Shown: positions 1 through 23,500 of the stretch, piece after piece
Layout: each line of letters starts with the position of its first letter
Numbering within the stretch: the first letter of the stretch is position 1
Assembly: GCA_023333565.1 (NCBI GenBank)
Contig: JAJKFH010000209.1
Location: 2,868,001-2,932,000 of the forward strand
Length of the DNA stretch: 64,000 nucleotides
Origin: Puffinus mauretanicus
Lineage: Eukaryota; Chordata; Aves; Procellariiformes; Procellariidae
Reading direction: 5' to 3'
The notes under the pieces: generated by a model
Databases searched by the model: none
What the model was told of the DNA's origin: nothing
The model's input: the letters and a program-made list of their open reading frames with translations, nothing else
Position numbers and translations under genes: made by a program

Positions 1-960
1 CCCCGCGCCGCGCCTGCGCGGACCGTCCGCCGCCGCCCGCACGTGCCCCAGGCGCGGGCTGCCAAGGGAAAGCCCCGCCCTCCGCTAGTGCGCATGCGGA
101 AGGGCGCCACCGCCCGGAGGGGACCTTGCGTGCCCGGTCTGGCCGCTAAAAGCCCTCTCTGCGCATGCTCAGGCTGCCGGGCCTGCCGCTGGCACCGTGC
201 CCGGTCCCGCCTCCCCGCTCGGTGCGCACGTCCGTGGGGAAGCCCTGCCCTTTCCCCGCCTGCGGCCTCGCCTCCCGCCCTTAAGCTGGCGCGGCACAGT
301 TTCTGGCGGTGCCGCGGGGCTCCGCCGGGGGCGGGCGGGCCGTTTCCCCGGGGCCACCTTAACGAGGCAGCGAGTGCGCGCGCGCCCCGGAAGCGGAAGC
401 GAGCTGGGGCCTTCGGGGTGAGAGCGAGTGGTGACGTTTCGCTGGCCGGCGGGTAGCGGCGGCCGGTGGTGTCTCGCGGTTGCCCGCGGCGGCTGCGGAG
501 CGCTGGGCGGCCTCGCCGCGGCGGGCTGGGCTGGGCTCCGCCCGCAGGCCCCGCGCCGCTCTCCCGGTGAGTGCTCGGGCTGCCGCCGCCACTGGCGCGA
601 AGCGGTGCCGCGACCGGCGGCGGTTTGTCGGGGCGAGGCGGGGACCCGCGGTCCAACTCCGGCGGTGCTGCGGCGGGGAGGGCGGGCATGTGGACCCTGT
701 CGGCCCCGGGGAACGGACGGCGGGTCTGCCCTGCGGCAGCCCGGGCGCGGGGCTGCGGCCGGGCTGGGCCGGGGCCTCCGGTCTGCCGAAGCGCTGCTTG
801 GCTGCGCCGCCCCGGCCCCGAAGGAGCGGAGCTCTGGGGCTCCCGGGCGAGCCCCGGCTGCCCGCGTCACCGGGGCGGGACGGCTCCACCCGGCGCCTGG
901 CCCGCTGGCTGTGGCCGGCTGTGGGTGCACAGAGGGAAAGGCGGGGGCCGGGCACGTTCC
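1..960. promoter_or_regulatory. SRP54: CpG island and SRP54 promoter
   Basis: The sequence is very GC-rich with frequent CpG from the window start to about 960, then drops abruptly to AT-rich intron. Visible motifs are a palindromic NRF1-type site TGCGCATGCGG at 90-100, a second NRF1-like TGCGCATGC at 160-168, tandem ETS-type sites (CCGGAAG 387-393 and CGGAAG 394-399) and a CRE-half-like TGACGTTT at 432-439. No TATA box is evident. NRF1 plus ETS without TATA is typical of housekeeping genes, which fits SRP54. The transcription start is not determinable here; the ETS cluster suggests it lies near 400-440. Confidence 0.75.
400..566 (+). other. SRP54: SRP54 noncoding exon 1 (5' UTR), approximate start
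   Basis: A strong donor, CCCG|GTGAGT, falls at 566/567 inside the CpG island, and the first coding exon at 4185 needs an upstream leader exon. The 3' boundary is supported by the donor; the 5' boundary is a guess based on the ETS cluster. No ATG occurs between 400 and 566, so the leader adds no upstream start. Confidence 0.6.
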
Positions 961-3900
961 TAACTAAGGCCGTGCCGTCACCGTTTCTTTCCTCCTCCGT
1001 GAGAACGAGGGCTGCGGGCCATGGGCAAGGTAGCCCGTCCCTGCTGCGGCCCTGGGGGTGCCCTCCTGTCTTTCTGCCGGGTACTTTTGGAAGGCAGAAA
1101 CTAGTAAGTTGGGGTTGAGTGTCGCTGCAGTAGCCCAAGCTATTTCCACCTGTGAATCAGCCTTTTTTCGGTTATAGTAGTAGACTTTTAGCAGCTCTTA
1201 ACCCATGTATGTATATATTTAGTATAACTTTATTGTACAGACTTTAAGTAAGTATCCCTTTTGCTTATTATCTTTTAAACAGCTGTTGTCTTTTGAAATA
1301 GCTGTTTAAACAGCTGTTATCTGTTCAAGCAGGTGTCTTTTCAAAATTCTGCGCATTAAAGAGTGCTGCTAATTTAGCTAGACAAATTTAGGTTAGAGGT
1401 TTACACTAGATGGATAGGCAGGGATAGGCACTCTGTCTCTTCAGAGTTGTTTCAATGCTGTTTTGCTATGGCTTAAAAAACACCCCACTACTTCTGCTGC
1501 CCCTTTATGCCTGAAGTGCCTGCCTTTCAGCAGCAAGTGAAGCAGTCTTGGGATTCTGTGCAGTAGAATGGTGACCTGGGTGCAAGGTGCCCGGGCTGCT
1601 TCTCCTGAAGGCAGCTCAGACTGCGTAGAGCTCACGGCCTTGCTCAGCACAAGGCCTGCTTGATACAGCCTGGCCTATTTGCTGTGGGGCCCTGCCAGAT
1701 TTAAACTTGTTCGGTGTGTTTGTGGAGTGCTGCATCAAAGCTAAAAAGCTCTTCCAGAACTACAGATGCTCTGAACGCAGCATATATGCATTCTGCAGTG
1801 CAGTCACGGCTAATGCCCATCTGGCTACCTGCCAACCCAAGTTGGCAACCTGCTAAGACAGCTTATGTGTCTTTTTTTCTGTAGTGTAGCTCACAACTTG
1901 GATGGACTGTACGTGAAAAGTTACATTAATTTCTGTACTTGGCATCCCTTAGTAATTCTAAAGGCTTGTAAATCCTTAATGTGCTAGAGAGAGCAGTTGA
2001 TATCAAAATGCTTAAACTCATCCCCTTAGCATATTGCATTATTCTATTGTGAGGCTGTTGGAAGAAGCTTTTGGAGTTTTGTAGTGGAAACATTTGTTTG
2101 TTAAGGCATAATTAATTTTCTGTATTTGGAGATCCGTAGAACGCTGGAAGCTAATTTTAAATTTTGAGTGTTCACCTGGCTGCTGTATGTTCGTCATCCT
2201 ATCAAATTTCTTAGCTGTCATATCCAAGTGTTCCTGTTAAGTTTTGTCCATGGCTGCAGTTTTAGCAGCTCAGAGCTTACTGAGATGCAATGCTGGTTTT
2301 CAAGGTGGGGGTTTTTTTGTGTTGTTCTGATTTTCATGGGAAGTGAGCTTGAAAAACATTTTGAACATCTGTTTTGCTGACACCCGTTTAGTAGATCATA
2401 TTGATGATAATGCTTTTTCAGAATTATTCTGCAAAAATGTGACTTGTATGCCCCATAAGGAAAACTTGGAGTTTTCACACTTCAGATGTCATGTAGAAGT
2501 CCTCTTCCAGCAAAGTAAGAAGATGGACATCCATATCTGTTAGTGTACTGATCTGCAAATATTTTACAGGCATAGTTCCGTAGGAAGCATAGACTAATTT
2601 TTTTATGAAAGATCGAGATGGCATGGTAATGTATGTCACTTCGGAATTGCCTGTACGTACAATGTCCATTAAATCTACAATGTGTAAATATATTTATTTG
2701 CATCATTTGCTATATCTGAGGCCTGTATTTAGGCTGAATTTATTTATCCTACATCTTCCGAAACTTCCGGAGACGTGGTTCTGTGTTGTAGCCTCAGTAT
2801 CAGAGGGGTTGGACTGGCAGTTTGTTTTTTGGTTTTGTTTTGTTTTTTTCTTTATAACCTGCCAACTTTGTGACAATATTAACTCTCAATTAGGCAAAAC
2901 AGTCAGGAGGTTGGCTTACATGGGTGACTTGTTTCATCTACTTTGGAATATATCTTTGTAAGCCTTGCTTGTTGGGGCCTGTACAGCTAGTAAATCTCAG
3001 TGTGTATGTAATGAGCTTCTTTCTGTCTTACCTAGGTTGGAGCCCTCTCCCTTAAATTAAGGAAGAATACAGCTAATGATGTATTATTCATTTTAATAAA
3101 TGGACCAGCCTTTCTTGTCTGTTTTCTTCTCTACCCATTTGAGGGGGGAAGGGGAGGAAGTCCAGAAAAACCTTGAAAACTGTCAGCTGCTTCGATTACA
3201 GAGGCTCTCATTATTGGGAAGTTTGCTTTCAGTTCTGAAAGGAGGAACTCAAACGTGAGGTTCTGAATTCGGCTATCAGCAAGGGAGTAATTTCAGCTGG
3301 GTACGAGAAAACAACTGTGAAATTGGAAGATAAACAAGAAGAATCTGAAGTGCTCCATTTCCACAGTAACATTTCTGTGGTGTTGCAACTTTTTTGCTTT
3401 TTAGACAAATTTTGGTTTGCCCTTTTTGAGGATTTTAGATTGCTGTTTCTGCCACGTGTTCTCCTGAATATCTTGCCACCTTGTATAGGAGGTGGAGTGG
3501 TTTAGCATGTTGACTAGACTATGCATACCCTCCAGAAATTAATTTTTTATGGTTTCTTAACTATAAGTTGCGGTAGGCGTTAGGCTTATATGTAAGATTT
3601 GTACCTGTAGTGAACAAAAATAGCCTGTTTTCCAACAAAGCTGTTAAAAAATACAATGTGAATTTTGCTTATTAAAATGCAAGTATGTTTGTAGGGTTAC
3701 TGAAATAAGAAATTCAGTTTGATTTAGTGTAAGGTAGATAAAATAGAACTGATCAATAATGTTCAATTTTGCTAACAAAATACTTTGTTTCTGATTATAC
3801 TGTCTTTGCAGGATGCCGAGCTTCTAGGCTATTCTGCTTGATTTTATTCTGTCACATAGCATATTGCTGATAAGATAATAAAAAGCAGTTAGCATTCTTT

Positions 3901-4184
3901 CTGGAAGTCTGCCTGGACTGTTTTTTTCATGGTGAATTCAATAAACAAATATTCCAGACAGTGAAATGCAGTGTGGTATCTCTGTTTTTAAGTAGGCCAT
4001 CAGGATAGCCTAAAATTAACTTCAGGCCAATAGTTGCTAAAAATAACTCTAATAAAAGTAAAACTTGTGTGCTTTCTGGAATTGACATGAAAGCAGGTTT
4101 CTTAACCCAAAAGATACTGGAATAATTAATTTGCGAAGGCATAGCTTCAACTAGTTTTAAATTTAATTTTTAATTGTTTTCCAG
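567..4184 (+). other. SRP54: SRP54 intron 1
   Basis: A 3.6 kb intron whose first 400 bases belong to the CpG island. It holds two CAGCTG E-boxes (1280-1285 and 1311-1316), the second within the 16-base palindrome AGCTGTTTAAACAGCT at 1300-1315. No further exon or recognised repeat was found. Confidence 0.7.
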
Positions 4185-4194
4185 ATTCTTCTGA

Positions 4195-15157
<10,963 letters not shown>

Positions 15158-15166
15158 AGAAGCCTT

Positions 15167-15509
15167 AATAAAAATGGACTTGGTTGACTCTTTGTTGCAA
15201 CTTCAGTGAAAGAGTTTGCTTTCTTCCTTTTTACAGTGAGGGGGGAGTGGTCTTTTGAAATCTTATTCAGGCTTCTCAGTTTCTACATCTGATTTCTGCA
15301 AACTATTTTTGCTTAAATTAGTTCCTCTCCACTAATACCTTTTGGCACAAAAAGTAATTCAATTTAATAAAACAAAATCATGATGTAAAATTTTAATATT
15401 TAGAGACACTTTTTAATTGTTTACATCAAATGGCAGCCATTATATTTGTAAACAACCCTGATCTTTGGTTATAGTAACATAAAACGTCATAAATATACTG
15501 TAAAATAAA
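15167..15509 (+). terminator. SRP54: SRP54 3' UTR polyadenylation signals
   Basis: AATAAA at 15167-15172 lies only 10 bases after the stop, too near to be the sole site. A second AATAAA is at about 15366-15371 and a third at 15504-15509. The last is the likely main 3' end; use of the first would leave almost no 3' UTR. Confidence 0.6.
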
Positions 15510-18500
15510 ATGTTATAACAAGGGAATGGCCTGTTTCTTCAGTTCTTTCATAGCTGTCCTTTATCAATATGTAATGAGATAATTTCCTTACTTTGATTTG
15601 TTTCTAATGACTGTTGTAACTCATGTTTGGCATAGATACTGTGAGAATAATTCAGTATCTGAAATGTGCTGTTGCTGCTCAGGTGTTCTTGGAGCCTTTT
15701 TAGAAGGTGGATGTGCTGTGCTCAGGTTTGTACAAAACTTTGTTTTCCAGAATTTTATCGTTCTTTCCCTACATGTAAAGAATGAAGTGACTAAAAACAT
15801 ACAGGTATGCAGATATCAAGCTGTCTCATATACTGAAGATAATCTTCATACCAGGCTGCCAGTGAAGCAGTTCTTTTGATATGGAGGTAGTTTCTAATAC
15901 ATACTAGATAGAATTCTGTGCTGGTACTGAATTTAAAATAAAACAGACACAGATAGCTGTATCTGACAGAATGTATTGCTCCAACTCAGCTAGAATCTTA
16001 TCTTAATTTCCTATAGCATTTCTTCTTTTAATATTTCAGTTTACTGTGTTGATCTCAAAAGGGTGGAGTCTACAGGCACACTTCAGAAACTAGGTAGACC
16101 AGATGAACCTTGAAATCCAACATACATCTTGACAAATATGGTAAGATCTTTCACCCTTATCTTAAGGCAAGAGGGTATATTATGAATTTATTTTAATATA
16201 TTGCAGAGTGCTTGGGTTGTAAATGGACACCTATCTCTGTTGCTTAGATAAGATAAAAATTAAATGCAGTAATTAAAACAAATGTGTCCTTCTGTCAGCC
16301 AGTTCTTTGAGAAGGTGGCAGCTAACACAGCTGACAGTGAATAGCTTATATAGGTAATTATGCTCTTGCGCTAATAAAACATAAGGCATGCTGTAACTTA
16401 TTTTATAATGTGGAAATATTTTCTGTGCCGTTAGTGGTATGTGTATTCAATGTATGGAGGATGCTGAGAAATCTTCAGGTATGCCATTTACCTACAGCAC
16501 TGCATTTTATGCATGGCGTTAGTCTGTAAAAGGATCAGTTAAGTTGGAGCTTCGTATTTTAAATGCGACAAAAAAAAATGAGTCCTGTGTATCACCAGCT
16601 TGTGGGTGAGCTATCCTCAGCTACTTAAGGGGTGTGTGTTTACTAAAACTGTTTATCTTTTTTTATAGTATTTTCAGTTCTGGAGCTGTACAAACCAATG
16701 CAATATACAAAACCATGCAGCAAAGAGTAGCAAATAAATCTTGGTTTGGGATGCATCAGTAGGGGAGAGTGGATAGTTGAGATGAATGCTTTTGATGGAA
16801 ATCAAACATGAATAGGCATGTTGAGGATGAACAGTGAAGCACTGTGGTTCTGCACAGGCTCAGTCACAATGTCAAGCTACCAACAATTAACTCCTTCTAT
16901 TTTCAATTCATTGCATACATTTAGTTGTAGTCTTTAGTTCACCATTCCGAACTACTACGACTGCTACCAGACGGGAAGAGAGCTGTGTGTTAGCAGAGGC
17001 AAGGGCAAGTTCAGAAAGCATTTCCTTTAAAGTATAAGATGTGTTAATTGTTATTTCTAAGGTATATGCTGGAATAAACAAATAGCAGTATATTGCTCTT
17101 ACCTTAACATGCCAGGTAGAAAAGACTTTGGAGCCTGCTTGGAATAATTGCCTAAAGTTTTAAAAAAACAAACAAACAAAAACGATTCATGTTGGAGGCA
17201 CTTAAAAGGAGACTTCAACTGTATAGGAGCACCTGTAAAATTCTCTCATAGCTTTATAGGAGAACAACAATTTCAGGGAGTGTGGGCAATAATTTTTATG
17301 TTTGTGTATCCTGCAGAGCACAATGTGTAGAAGAAAATCCTAAAGTTGTTGCAGGAGAACAGAAGCTATCATGTTCTGTATGTTATCTCAATTTGGCATT
17401 CTGAATCGGAGACAATTGCATCACACTAGGAGAGGCCATGTAAAACACTGCCAGCAAGTGCCATGAGTAACAACTCTCCCAGCACCATTTTCTTGCATTA
17501 GGCATCTTGTACTTGTCCTCTATAGAATCTCACCATGTTCTGCAGAAAAGTTTTCTCTGGCATACAAGAAGCCTGAAAAGTTAGAGGCAAAGAAACTTCA
17601 CTGGAAATATTTAAAAGGCTGAGGTCTGTCTTTCTGTGCGTATCTTACAGAAAGCTTTTGCTGCTGCTCAGACAAGTTTGTCTGCTGTTTTGGTGTCTGG
17701 ACACATGGCTAAGTGAAGTTCATTGAGAGCATCAAGTAGGTAAGGAAGGGTTTAGGTAATTAGGTAATTGTAGCGCCCGGGGAAGGCCACTAGAAGGAGC
17801 CAGTGGACAAAAGAGTAATGTACAAAATACGCTCAACTCTTTCTGTTTTAGAAGTGCACCCTTGTTTCAAAATCAGTGACGTTCTGCAGTCACCCTTTTC
17901 TTTGGTTACAGGATGTTAGTAAGTTTTGCATCCGGCACACTAATATAGAAATAGGTATCTGTTGCATGTTTACTTTTTTGGAAGATGGTGGTGGTTCTGT
18001 GAAAGTGGAAGACCTTTACCAGCTGTGGAATAATCATGTATGGTTGGTGCATGCTTTATCAGTTTGCTGCCTTTTTAAGGAAAATCCTACCCATAGGGCT
18101 AGAACAACAGTTCAAATATAAACATCCTCTTATTGCAGCTAGGGCAAAGGATGCATGTAGTTTATGGCAACTGTTCTTAAGCCTCTCTGCTGAGCAGCCT
18201 ACTAAGAGGAAACAGTTATGATGATCAATAGATAGCTGTGTGATAGGAGCTGGACAATTAACTATTAGCACACACAAATAGCCATGGAGGCACAGGCATA
18301 GGTTTATTTGTTAACAGTCTTTACTTCACCCTTCCTCAGGACTTACAATATTGACACTTGCTAAATCTATTAAACTTGTCTAAGTTGCAAATGCTAATTG
18401 TTCTGGGAAGTGAAAGACTAACTTCAATATTACTGTACAGCTGCTATAATTGCAGTAGAAGCAAAGCAGAGCAAGTTGGCTGGTTAGTGATTTAATGCTG

Positions 18501-18990
18501 CTCTTTAAGAGCTGCTACCCTATTTCAACCAGTCCTTACTAAACAGAATGTAGACTCTACTAAGCATAAGAGGTATCATATGTGCCCTTACATTAGTTTG
18601 TTTCTTTGCAGTATTAAGTAATACCTCTTTGTTTTCACATACGAAGCATATCCTCAGTCCTGTATTATCTAAAATAGTACTCTAATCTTTCATTCATGTG
18701 TTTTTGTAATCCCACATTCAATAGTACATTCTGTGTATCAGTCCTTTTCATAAGGGGAACATTTTCGGCCTTGTGCTAGTATAACTGTAAATCTGGTGTG
18801 TCTATACCTGGGACTTTAATTTGTCATGGGATCTGGATAATGCTTTGATAATATGACTAAGAAAGTGCCTAAGAGCCCATCGATGCTACAGACTAATTCG
18901 TTGGAAGCTATTCTTAACGATCCAGGATTGAAGGATGGCTCTTGCTGTCATGTAAACAACAGCATGTTACAGCTATTGGCTCCAACCTTT

Positions 18991-19018
18991 AAAAAAAAAA
19001 AAAAAAGAAAAAAAAAAA
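18991..19018. repeat. A-rich tract
   Basis: Sixteen or so A, one G, then about ten A. It could be the tail of an old retroposed sequence, but no source is recognised upstream. Confidence 0.7.
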
Positions 19019-19161
19019 TTACTCACTCCTCATCCCATAAGAGAGATGTTTCAAACGCTTCCACCTCCAGTTGTTTTCACCAGTAGTTGGCATGGGCTAA
19101 TGTGCCTTTCGCCTAGGTCAGCCCTGGCAGCCACCGGCAGTAAGGAGGCCCCAGCACAGGC

Positions 19162-19175
19162 GGGGGGGGGGGGGG
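19162..19175. repeat. G14 homopolymer
   Basis: A continuous run of 14 G about 400 bases upstream of the FAM177A1 CpG island; prone to length error in sequencing. Confidence 0.9.
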
Positions 19176-19559
19176 CTCCCAGCTCTCTGCTGGAGCAGCT
19201 GCGCAAACCAATTATCTGACAAACGCTTTTCCCTGCCTGCTGGGATTAAACGCTGTTTTTTCACCCAGACACATCCCAGAGGCCGGGGCACCCTCGCTCT
19301 GCATTACTTTCTCGTTCTGTGGTTTGTCCTTTAAAATGTGCTGAATTGCCTGCGCCAACACTAGGTACTGAGCGGCTCAGCAAGCTGCCCCTTTCGAGAG
19401 AGGATTCTCAAATACTGTCAAGTAACTTCATGCGCTTCTCAAAACATTCTTCTATAATTTTGCAAATTTTTACAATATTCTAGGAAGATGATGCGTGTAT
19501 TTCCTCACAACACGCAGAGTTTTCCCTCTCTGCAGAGGGGTTATGCTTCCTTCTGTGTG

Positions 19560-20550
19560 TAGGTATGGCTGTGCCTGGCAGCCCGGCTGCCTCTGGTCTC
19601 TTCCCGGTCTCCCTCGGGGCTCCGGTTGCTGCCGGGCTGCGGAGAGAAGAGAAAGGACCGAGGCCGGTAGCGGGTCAGTCCCGCTCCCGCGGGACCCACC
19701 GGGCGCCTCTCCCGAGTAGGTCGGGGCTTACGAGCGCGGCCAGCCCCAGCGGGGCACCCCACCCCTCGGGGCGCGGCGGGGGGCCGGGCGGCGGCCCAGC
19801 AGGCCGCGGCGGGCTCCAAGCGCCGCCCCGGCGGGCGGTGTGACGGGCGGTGCCGCCCGGCTGCTCGCCTCCCTGGGCCGCGGCGGGCCCGCTGCCGCCC
19901 TCCCCCGGCGCCGCGGCGGGCTGGAGGATGGAGCAGGGGCTGTCCGCCATCACCCTCTACTGCGCGCCCGCCGCCGGCCCCGCGGCTGCCGCCTGCGCCA
20001 TGGAGCCTGAGCAGGTGAGCGGGGCCGGCGCCGGCGGACCGGCCTCTCCCCCTGCCCGGCGGGGCCGCCCCGCCGCGGCGCCCGGGCGGAGACCGCTTCC
20101 GGAGGAGGGCGAGGCCCCTCGGGCCGCGGTGGGGCGGGTGGCGGCGCTGGGGTCCGGCCGGGGCGTCAGGGCGTGGGTGGCGGCCGCGGCCTGACCCCCC
20201 CGGCGGGTGTGCGGGAGCGGGGAGAGCCCCGGCGCAGGCCGGTTCTCCGCCGTGGGTGGCGGGGTGTGGGGGGCCGGGCCGCGGGGGGAGGCGGTCGGTC
20301 TGCCCGTCCTTCCTTCCAGCGCTCTGTAATTACAGTCAGCAGGGCGGGCACGCGTGTCTCGGGTGTCTCCTGTTGGGCGGCAGATAAAGCCTCTTGCAAA
20401 GAGCCTGATAAATATTAAATTGAGACGGGCTTCCGCTCCCTGCGCGCGGTCAAGTTGGCGAAGGCGTTGGAGATGGTGGGGGACGCCAGCTCCCAGTGGG
20501 GCTGTAGCCTGGCGAGCTCTCCTGCCCTTTCCACAGACGTCCCTCGTGGC
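19560..20550. promoter_or_regulatory. FAM177A1: CpG island and FAM177A1 promoter
   Basis: Dense CpG with repeated GGGCGG-type Sp1 boxes covers the start of FAM177A1 and its first donor. No TATA box is seen. The transcription start probably lies between 19700 and 19900; the exact position cannot be read. Open frames on both strands here (for example 19541-19819 and 19675-19953 on the minus strand) follow from GC richness. Confidence 0.7.
19928..20014 (+). CDS. FAM177A1: FAM177A1 coding exon 1
   Basis: Encodes residues 1-29, ending ...AMEPEQ before donor CAG|GTGAGC. Both candidate starts have purine at -3 and G at +4 (A/G for 19928, G/G for 20000), so context does not decide between them. Confidence 0.8.
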
Positions 20551-23500
20551 CTCGGCTTCACGGCGAGTGTTTTTATGCGCTGCACCTTCGCCGTTTATGG
20601 TGCCTTTCCGAGCCTTGTTCTGAGGGTGTCTTTTCTTACGGACGTCCTCTGACTCTGTTGTCTTCTGTTTCAGAAAGACTCGTGCTGTTTAATTTCAGTT
20701 GAAACACAAGAGTGGAAAGTCAAGCAATATGAAAAAAAAAAACCCAACCCCTCCAAAAAAAACCTAGCCAAAAATAGTAACACAAATGAAATCCGTAAGG
20801 CAGGCAAGATACCATGGGTAGAAATATTTCTCGTGAACTATTACCAGCTTTCTGGTAGCTAGCACTATCAGGTCAGTAGATCTGTGCAAACTGAATTACT
20901 CATCTTTCTGAGGGAGAGCGGACATCACAGACTTTGGCATTTTGAGTCATAAGCTCTCATAAGGATACCTGAGTCTGACAGATTAAAAGATGCTAAAGTG
21001 AATACTCTGCTCTCCGTATTACTTTCTGCTTTTCTTCTTCCTCTCCTTGATGAAACTTTACATTGTTGCGTCACGTAATATTAGTTGTGTGAGCTCCCCG
21101 AGCTTACCTGCAGGTGTCCTGGCACACCTCGTCCTTACTTGTACTTTATTTATTTTGGCATTTTGGTTGTGCTGGGTATTGTACCAACACCGTCAAAACG
21201 TGCCCAGCTCGCTCGCTGTTTCTGACCAAAGGGTGAGATAAGAGAGTGGGTGTAAAGAGGGTAAAAAAGGAGCTGCAGTTTCAGGTGCTGACTTCCTGAC
21301 TGGTGCCATAAAGCCAACAAAAATTCCAAGAGGGCATCTAAAAGAAAAAGGAAGTTGCTTTACAGCATTCACCAAGTACCTTAAGAGTGCTAGCTAGTGT
21401 GGCGAAAGCACAAGGGTGACTGGCCTTCATGTCTAATAGTTGCCAGAATAGAAGCCAAAGTGAATACACTTTTATGGCATGAGGTTAAGACAAATGCTGA
21501 GTCTTTCAAGACCCACATAATGTGTTGGAGAGGGACGAGCCTGTGGAAAAAAAAGGAGGTGGCAACCTGACCAAAGCTGTGGATTAGAAGAATGATCTTT
21601 GTGACAACTTCTTGAATTGGAAAAGAAGATCAAATTTGTAAAGGAAGATCAAAAGGGAAAGCCTCAAACAGGAGCTACTGTAACATTTGAGCTGTAATGT
21701 GAGTTTTAGCTGGCAATTCTAGAATAGATCTGCATTGCCACAGTTTTGGAAAGATAAATAAAATTTACTGATGCTGAACTTCCTGCTTGCAGCTGGGAGA
21801 GTTGGCTTTTATTGATGATGTGCATGTAAAAATTAAAAGGACAAATGCTATAGTGACGACTAAAACCCACATCCAGGTTTGTTGACTGTGTAATAACCAA
21901 AGCAACAGCTGACATGCATTATTTTATTTAATAATTTAGGACTCTGAACCAGATCACTAAGGGAAACTGGATTCATCGTTCCTAGATGAATCCTTACTGT
22001 CTTGAACTACTGCATTTGTCTGAAACTTTGTACCAGTACCAGCTATGCGGAGCTGCTTACTCTAGGTAGTGTAAGTGGAGTGTAGGATGGGTGTGAAGGG
22101 AATTAAACCCTGCTTTTTAAAACTTCAGATATTAACTACAATTTCTTTCTAATTTAAAACATGTTTGAAGCATTGGAGTTAAATGAGCCAAAATCAGACT
22201 AAGAGACTGTGTCTTTAGAGGAGCTCGTAGGCGAGGCTCATGCTGCTTGCTGTTATTAATCACAGTAATATTTGTGATGCTGTGTTGCAAGAAATAGTGC
22301 TCTTCAGCACTGTGACTAAACATGAAAAATGGCATCATTGTACAGTGCCAATAAAGGAACGTGAAATGTTCATAAAAGGCTGATTCTGTGGTGCTCTTTG
22401 CTCCAAAAAATACAGAACTGAGGCGCAGTAAGTGGTGCCCACTTTTATGGCGGCAGCAAGGAGCGCTCCCTGCGCTTAGGTTGTTCCACTGTTTCCAGCA
22501 TTCGTGTTTTTGTAGCTTTGCTGTTCTGCTCCTGCTGTGTTCCCAAGGCTGATACGCAGCCAAGAGAGTGTGCTGAGCCCTGGATAGTCAGTTTTGTCTT
22601 TATACATGAAAACGTAATTCTGCATGAAAATGTAATGCTGTTTCAGTTGAATTACCCCATTGAAAACTTGCCACTTGATTCTGCTCTGCTCTTCCAGGAA
22701 AACTCCCCAAATGTGCCACAGTAGCTACGGAAATGCTAGGCGAAGCTGAAATGACTTGCAGTTTTGAGAAGCGGTGGAACGAGGGCTAGGAAAGACGATG
22801 AGTGTGTGTGCTCCCTCTCCACACTGTGGAGCTCAGCACGTGATCTTTACCCTCCCTCCCTCTTATGTGGGCATGAGAAAAATCAGTTGCCTGGAATGAA
22901 GGAAGCCGTTCTGCTCCCCACGGCCCCCTCCTGCCCCTCTCTGCCGTGCCCACTGGCTTTCCCAGCTAACCGAGCCTGTTTGTGTTGCAAAGCTAATTTA
23001 TGTAATCTAGCACGAGAGATGGGAATGGTGATGCTGCGCTTGCAACAATTAAGGGATGTCTTACAACCATGTGATAAAATCTGTATTTTTATTAATAATT
23101 TTGAATTGTGATCTGTGGAGACCATTAAGTTTGCATAGGCAAGAAGTCAAAAATTGGAATGTGCCCATTTCATGCAACCTGAATTCTGTGTACACATACA
23201 CACATCTCATTCCTTATGATACGGTTTCAAATTACATGGGCTCGTGCATTTTTAAAAACCTGCATGGTACGTTAAAACCACGTGGCTGGCATTTCCTGAC
23301 TTCTGTGTCCTTCTCTGCATGACACAAGTGTTTTCAGAACAGTTTTGTGCATTTGATGCAGTAGTATCTAAAAGCTCTACCAAGGTGAAGGTTCTGTTTT
23401 GATAGACACAATACAAAACCTTACTGAAATTCTCTGGCCACAGGAGTTACTAGCCTAAAGAATTGTTGATTGGCCTTTGAACTAGAAGTATTTTTTTTTT

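Larger units (their letters stand above)
15511..19559. other. Intergenic, SRP54 to FAM177A1
   Basis: About 4 kb of AT-rich sequence without a supported gene. It contains an A-rich tract at 18991-19018 and a 14-base G run at 19162-19175. The stretch 18853-19086 is open on the plus strand only because it runs into the A-tract (poly-Lys), and I recognise no protein in it. Confidence 0.6.

Noticed and set aside
169..1138. Long minus-strand open frames of 253 and 259 codons, and plus-strand frames up to 212 codons
   Set aside because: They overlap each other in several frames inside a CpG island, where stop codons are rare; composition is Arg/Pro/Ala/Gly with no family likeness.
18853..19086. 77-codon frame before the A-tract, considered as a processed pseudogene
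   Set aside because: No recognisable parent gene, no poly(A) signal before the tract and no evident target duplication.
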